From JBEKVE01 sp049514335 (lineage in GTDB: Bacteria > Actinomycetota > Acidimicrobiia > Acidimicrobiales > UBA8190), in the NCBI GenBank assembly GCA_049514335.1, contig JBEKVE010000068.1, positions 1-15,676 on the forward strand: a stretch of 15,676 nt of DNA, read 5' to 3'. A program made the position numbers and the translations under genes. Shown here one piece after another: positions 12,531 through 15,676 of this stretch (its first letter is position 1; each line of letters starts with the position of its first letter). The notes below the pieces were generated by a model. That model saw nothing but the letters and a program-made list of their open reading frames with translations. It ran no database searches and was not told the origin of the DNA.

Positions 12531-13678
12531 GTCCGCAGGGCGCGCAACTCGGCCACGACCACCGGAAAGGCACGCACGAAGGCGTCCACGTCCTCGTCGG
12601 TCGTGGACCACCCCACCGACAGGCGCAGCGACCGCTCGGCGTCGGCGCCCATGGCCTCGAGCACGGGGGAGGGGGCCAGCGCCTCGGAGGAGCACGACGA
12701 GCCCGAGTGCGCGGCGATGCCGGCCCGGTCGAGGGCCAGGAGGACGGGCTCAGCCTCCACGCCACCGACGGTGAGGCACACGATGTGCGGGACGCGGTCG
12801 GTCGGATCGCCGAGCGTGCGCACGCCGTCCACGGCGAGCGCCGCGCCGGAGATGGTGTCGGTGCGCCGCCGGGCGTCTTTTGCCTCGCGGTGCAACGCCG
12901 CGGCCCCGAGTGCGGCGGCCGCCGCCCCGAAACCGACGATGCCGGGGACGTTCTCGAGCCCACCGCGCCGGGCCCGTTCCTGCTCGCCCCCCACGATCAG
13001 GGGATCGAGGCGGAGCCCGCGCCGCACCACCAGGGCGCCGATCCCCGGTGGGCCGCCGAGCTTGTGGGCGCTCACCGACACGAGGTCGGCCCCCCACTCG
13101 TCGACGCCCACCGGCACGTGCCCGGCCGCCGCGCACGCGTCGACGTGCACGAGCACGCCGTGGCGACGGCACACCTCGACGACGGCGCGCACCGGCTGCA
13201 CCGTGGCGACCTCGTGGTTGGCCGCCTGGCAGTGCACCAGGGCGGCCGGCGCACCCTCGTGAGCGGCGCGCGCCAACGCGTCGTCGACGGCGGCCGGGTC
13301 GATGCGACCCACTCCGTCCACCCACACGTCGATCACCGCCGCCGCCCGCGTCGAGGCGTCGCGCACGCTCGAATGCTCCACGGCGGCGAGGACGACGGGC
13401 CCCGGGCGCGCCCGTGTGGCGCCCCACACCGCGGCGTTGGCCGCCTCGGTCCCACCCGAGGTGAACACGACCTGGCGCGGCCTCGTGCCGAGCAGGCCGG
13501 CCACGGCCTCGCGTGCTTCTTCCACTGCGACGCGCACGATCCGGCCCTCGGTGTGCACGCGGCCGGGATCACCGAGCAGCGCCCAGGGGGGCTCGAGCCA
13601 GTTCGTCATGGCCCGCGCCACCTCGGGCCGCGGCGGCGAGGTGGAGGCGTGGTCGAGGTAGTGCCGCGTCAGCGTCAG
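12527..13678 (-). CDS. Cysteine desulfurase (class V aminotransferase, NifS/IscS-like), probable CTG start
   Basis: A 383-residue PLP enzyme that removes sulfur from cysteine and passes it as persulfide to Fe-S or thiolation partners. Visible landmarks: N-terminal HYLDHASTSPPRPEV, TSGGTEAANAAVWG (73-86, PLP phosphate loop), His102 in VEHSSV, Asp180 in HVDACAAAG, the Schiff-base Lys206 in SVSAHKLGG and catalytic Cys329 in HSGSSCSSEAL. The conserved N-terminus lies upstream of the first GTG (13621). The frame is closed by a TGA just above, with no ATG, GTG or TTG between. The best start is CTG at 13678, which overlaps the regulator's TGA as CTGA. The usual Gln after the PLP-binding Asp (DAxQ) is Ala183. 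Its neighbours, a SufR-like regulator and Mrp, indicate an Fe-S role. Confidence 0.88.
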   Translation of the reverse strand: MTLTRHYLDHASTSPPRPEVARAMTNWLEPPWALLGDPGRVHTEGRIVRVAVEEAREAVAGLLGTRPRQVVFTSGGTEAANAAVWGATRARPGPVVLAAVEHSSVRDASTRAAAVIDVWVDGVGRIDPAAVDDALARAAHEGAPAALVHCQAANHEVATVQPVRAVVEVCRRHGVLVHVDACAAAGHVPVGVDEWGADLVSVSAHKLGGPPGIGALVVRRGLRLDPLIVGGEQERARRGGLENVPGIVGFGAAAAALGAAALHREAKDARRRTDTISGAALAVDGVRTLGDPTDRVPHIVCLTVGGVEAEPVLLALDRAGIAAHSGSSCSSEALAPSPVLEAMGADAERSLRLSVGWSTTDEDVDAFVRAFPVVVAELRALRT

Positions 13679-14421
13679 ACCAGCGCGGCGCAGGCGTCGT
13701 CACCACGCGCCCGGGACGACAGGACCACGGGAATGGGCCCGTCGGCGGTCGAGCCGCACAGCCCGGCGAGCAGCCCCCGCACCATGCCCCGGTCGACGGC
13801 ACAGATCACCGGGTGCTGGGCTGCGGCGTCCCCGAAGGGGCAGTGCTCGGCCACCACCGCCGTTGACTCGCCCCGGTCCTCGGCGTGGGCGGCGAAGCCG
13901 TGGGCGGTGAGGGCGTCGGCGATGGCGTGCATGGCGGCGCGTAGTGAGCGCTGGCCTTCGCCCGGCTCCATGCGCTCGGCCAGGACGCGTCCGTAGTTCT
14001 CACCCACGCGTTCGGCCATCCGCTCCGCCTCGCCCGGCCCGACGAGCTCGAGCGCCTCGGCCAGGAGCGACACGAGCAGGTCGTCGCGGTGGGTGACGAG
14101 GTCGATGGTGGGATCACCCTCGGGCCCCGGCGCGGCGCGGTAGCGCTTGGACGGACGTCCGGCCCCGGCCGAGGGGGGCCGCTCCAGGCTCACCTCGACG
14201 TAGCCGCCGGCGGCGAGGCGGTCGAGGTGGTGGCGGGCCACGTTGGGATGCAGCGAGAAGGCGGCCGCCACCTCGGAGGCGGTGGCCCCGGGATGGGACC
14301 GCACGTGGAGGTAGATCTCGCGGCGCGTGGGGTCCCCGAAGGCCGAGGTCACGGCGGCCACCGCGGCCGAGAACCGACGGTCGCCAGGCGTGTCGGTTCC
14401 GAGGTCGGGCGCGGATTGCAC
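13675..14421 (-). CDS. SufR-like winged-helix regulator with four C-terminal-half cysteines
   Basis: A 248-residue ArsR/COG2345-type regulator. The winged helix spans about residues 28-97, with DPTRREIYLHV, TASEVAAAFSLHPNVARHHL and the wing motif AGRPSKRYRA. The second half has four cysteines, Cys194, Cys207, Cys222 and Cys244. The first two are spaced CX12C within EHCPFGDAA and HPVICAVDRG, as in SufR proteins whose cysteines bind a Fe-S cluster. SufR represses suf genes in cyanobacteria and mycobacteria. Here the gene is followed, with overlap, by a cysteine desulfurase and is divergent from an Mrp Fe-S carrier, which supports the same role. The start GTG at 14421 has TAGACT 6 bases before it and no Shine-Dalgarno, so the mRNA is probably leaderless. 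Cluster binding is inference. Confidence 0.85.
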   Translation of the reverse strand: MQSAPDLGTDTPGDRRFSAAVAAVTSAFGDPTRREIYLHVRSHPGATASEVAAAFSLHPNVARHHLDRLAAGGYVEVSLERPPSAGAGRPSKRYRAAPGPEGDPTIDLVTHRDDLLVSLLAEALELVGPGEAERMAERVGENYGRVLAERMEPGEGQRSLRAAMHAIADALTAHGFAAHAEDRGESTAVVAEHCPFGDAAAQHPVICAVDRGMVRGLLAGLCGSTADGPIPVVLSSRARGDDACAALV

Positions 14422-14425
14422 GGCA

Positions 14426-14434
14426 GTAGTCTAC
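14426..14434. promoter_or_regulatory. Palindromic GTAGTCTAC carrying divergent -10 boxes of the regulator and mrp
   Basis: GTAGTCTAC has perfect 4-bp arms around a central T. Read on the minus strand it contains TAGACT (14433-14428), 6 bases before the regulator's GTG. On the plus strand it contains TAGTCT (14427-14432), which would start mrp transcription near 14439. CAG and CTG flank it at nearly symmetric positions. It is the most economical place for autoregulation of both genes. No convincing -35 boxes are visible. Confidence 0.5.
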
Positions 14435-14478
14435 CTGGCGGGTGCGGCGAAAACCCTGGTCGCGCCGCCGGACCCCCC

Positions 14479-14485
14479 GGAAGGA
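14479..14485 (+). promoter_or_regulatory. Ribosome-binding site of mrp
   Basis: GGAAGGA ends 6 bases before the GTG at 14492. It selects this codon over the earlier in-frame ATG at 14327, which lies inside the divergent regulator gene. Confidence 0.65.
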
Positions 14486-14491
14486 CGCCCC

Positions 14492-15676
14492 GTGGCCCCG
14501 AGCGAGACAGAGCTGCGCGCCGCTGTCGCGGCGGTCGAGGACCCGTTGCTGCACCGCGGCCTGGGCGAGCTCGGCATGGTCCGGTCCGCGGAGGCAGGCC
14601 GGCGGGGGATCTCGGTCACGGTGGCGATGCCCGTGGACGGGTGGCCCCCCGCGTCCGAGCTGGTCGGGCTGGTCCGGGCCGCCGTGGCCGGGCTCGCCGG
14701 CGGGGCCGACGTGGAGGTCGAGACCCCCACCATGTCCGACGACGAGCGCGCCGAGCTCCACCGCCGACTGGCGCTCGCCCCCGGCGGCGCTCCCGGCCCC
14801 GTGCTCGTGGCCCCGCCCCCCCACAGCCACACGCCGGGCGGGCCCCCCGGCCCGATCGGCCACGAGGAGGGGCGGCCCAACCGGTTCATGGCACCGGGGT
14901 CGCGCACCCGGGTCATCGGCATCTCGTCGGGCAAGGGCGGGGTGGGCAAGTCGTCGGTCACGGTGAACCTGGCCGTGGCGCTGGCCGTCCGGGGGCACGA
15001 CGTGGGTCTCCTCGACGCCGACGTGTACGGCTTCTCCGCCCCGAAGATGCTGGGCGTTCGCCGTCCTCCGGTCGCCATCGACAACCTCCTCGTGCCACCG
15101 GTGGTGCACGGCGTGCGCTGTCTGTCCATGGGGTTCTTCGTCCCCGACACCCAACCGGTCATCTGGCGGGGACCGATGCTGCACAAGACGCTCGAGCAGT
15201 TCCTGGTGGACGCCTACTGGGGCGAGCCCGACTACCTCCTCATCGACATGCCCCCCGGCACCGGCGACGTGGCGCTGTCGCTCGGCCAGTACCTGCCCCG
15301 GACCGAGATCCTGGTGGTCACCACGCCCCAGCCCGCCGCCCAGCGCGTGGCCCAACGGTCCGCCTTCGCCGCCCGCACCCTCAAGCTGGCCGTGCGGGGT
15401 GTGGTGGAGAACATGGCGTGGTTCACCGGCGACGAGGGCACCCGCTACGAGATCTTCGGCGCCGGCGGCGGGCAGGCCCTCGCCGACGACCTCGAGGTCC
15501 CCCTCCTGGGGCGGATCCCCCTCGTCCCGGCCCTTCGCCAGGGAGCCGACGACGGCGTCCCGGTCCACGTGGCCGACCCCGGGTCGGAGGCAGACGCCGC
15601 CTTCGAGGCCCTGGCGGTGCGGGTCGAGGAGCTCGGCCCGGCCCGCATCTACCGGCGGGAGCTCACCGTCCGCTGA
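14492..15676 (+). CDS. mrp: Mrp/ApbC (NBP35-like) Fe-S carrier P-loop ATPase
   Basis: A 394-residue protein ending at the last base of the window. Residues ~5-95 form a DUF59/MIP18 domain, with a His/Pro/Gly-rich linker at ~96-135. The ATPase follows: deviant Walker A SGKGGVGKSS (146-155), LLDADVYGFSAPKMLG (173-188), IWRGPMLHKTLEQFL (224-238), DYLLIDMPPGTGDV (247-260) and VVTTPQPAAQRVA (275-287). Mrp proteins bind and transfer Fe-S clusters in the cytosol. The CxxC found near the ENMS motif in many Mrp proteins is absent: VVENMAWFTGDEG (304-316) has no cysteine. Cys210 is the only visible cysteine in the chain. The start GTG at 14492 has GGAAGGA at good spacing. Divergence from a SufR-like regulator and a cysteine desulfurase supports Fe-S assembly. 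Confidence 0.92.
   Translation: MAPSETELRAAVAAVEDPLLHRGLGELGMVRSAEAGRRGISVTVAMPVDGWPPASELVGLVRAAVAGLAGGADVEVETPTMSDDERAELHRRLALAPGGAPGPVLVAPPPHSHTPGGPPGPIGHEEGRPNRFMAPGSRTRVIGISSGKGGVGKSSVTVNLAVALAVRGHDVGLLDADVYGFSAPKMLGVRRPPVAIDNLLVPPVVHGVRCLSMGFFVPDTQPVIWRGPMLHKTLEQFLVDAYWGEPDYLLIDMPPGTGDVALSLGQYLPRTEILVVTTPQPAAQRVAQRSAFAARTLKLAVRGVVENMAWFTGDEGTRYEIFGAGGGQALADDLEVPLLGRIPLVPALRQGADDGVPVHVADPGSEADAAFEALAVRVEELGPARIYRRELTVR

Noticed and set aside
14327..14491. Longer N-terminus for mrp from ATG 14327
   Set aside because: It would overlap the divergent regulator's coding region and both promoters. The extra residues match no Mrp N-terminus, and GTG 14492 has a good ribosome-binding site.
14114..15568. 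A 484-codon minus-strand open frame
   Set aside because: Antisense to mrp over most of its length and overlapping the regulator in another frame; no family motif.

Overview
The window is very GC-rich (roughly 70% or more by eye) and gene-dense. GTG starts are common and several -10 boxes sit 6-10 bases before a start codon. The protein types (LMW phosphatase next to DUF4395, actinobacterial-style Mrp, SufR-like regulator) point to an actinobacterium. A complete System I cytochrome c maturation locus makes a deep lineage such as Acidimicrobiia more likely than the classical System II actinobacteria. The lineage is inference from content; no marker gene proves it.

Layout. (1) 1-1730: the 3' end of a low-molecular-weight protein tyrosine phosphatase, facing a minus-strand pair of a TetR regulator and a DUF4395 membrane protein. 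The spacer of that pair holds a 37-bp palindrome and a three-copy 15-bp repeat. (2) 1800-4745: a minus-strand GT4 glycosyltransferase, divergent from an enoyl-CoA hydratase-family gene followed closely by gmd (GDP-mannose 4,6-dehydratase). (3) 4755-12513: ccdA, then nine tightly overlapping genes ccmA-B-C-D-E-F-G-H-I. (4) 12527-15676: cysteine desulfurase and SufR-like iron-sulfur regulator on the minus strand, divergent from an Mrp/ApbC-type Fe-S carrier ATPase on the plus strand.

How the genes work together. The ccm block encodes heme export and loading (CcmABCDE), electron delivery and apocytochrome reduction (CcdA, CcmG, CcmH) and heme ligation (CcmF with CcmH and a TPR CcmI-like protein). 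This is c-type cytochrome assembly on the outer face of the membrane. The right-hand block looks like a small Fe-S assembly unit: a sulfur donor, an Fe-S carrier and a regulator with four C-terminal-half cysteines that probably senses cluster status.

The most notable points are the probable CTG start of the cysteine desulfurase inside the regulator's stop codon, the palindromic -10 box shared by the divergent regulator and mrp promoters, the 37-bp palindrome ahead of the DUF4395 gene, and System I cytochrome c maturation in a probable actinobacterium. I found no tRNA, rRNA, CRISPR array, transposon or phage signal. No stretch longer than about 120 bases lacks a gene.
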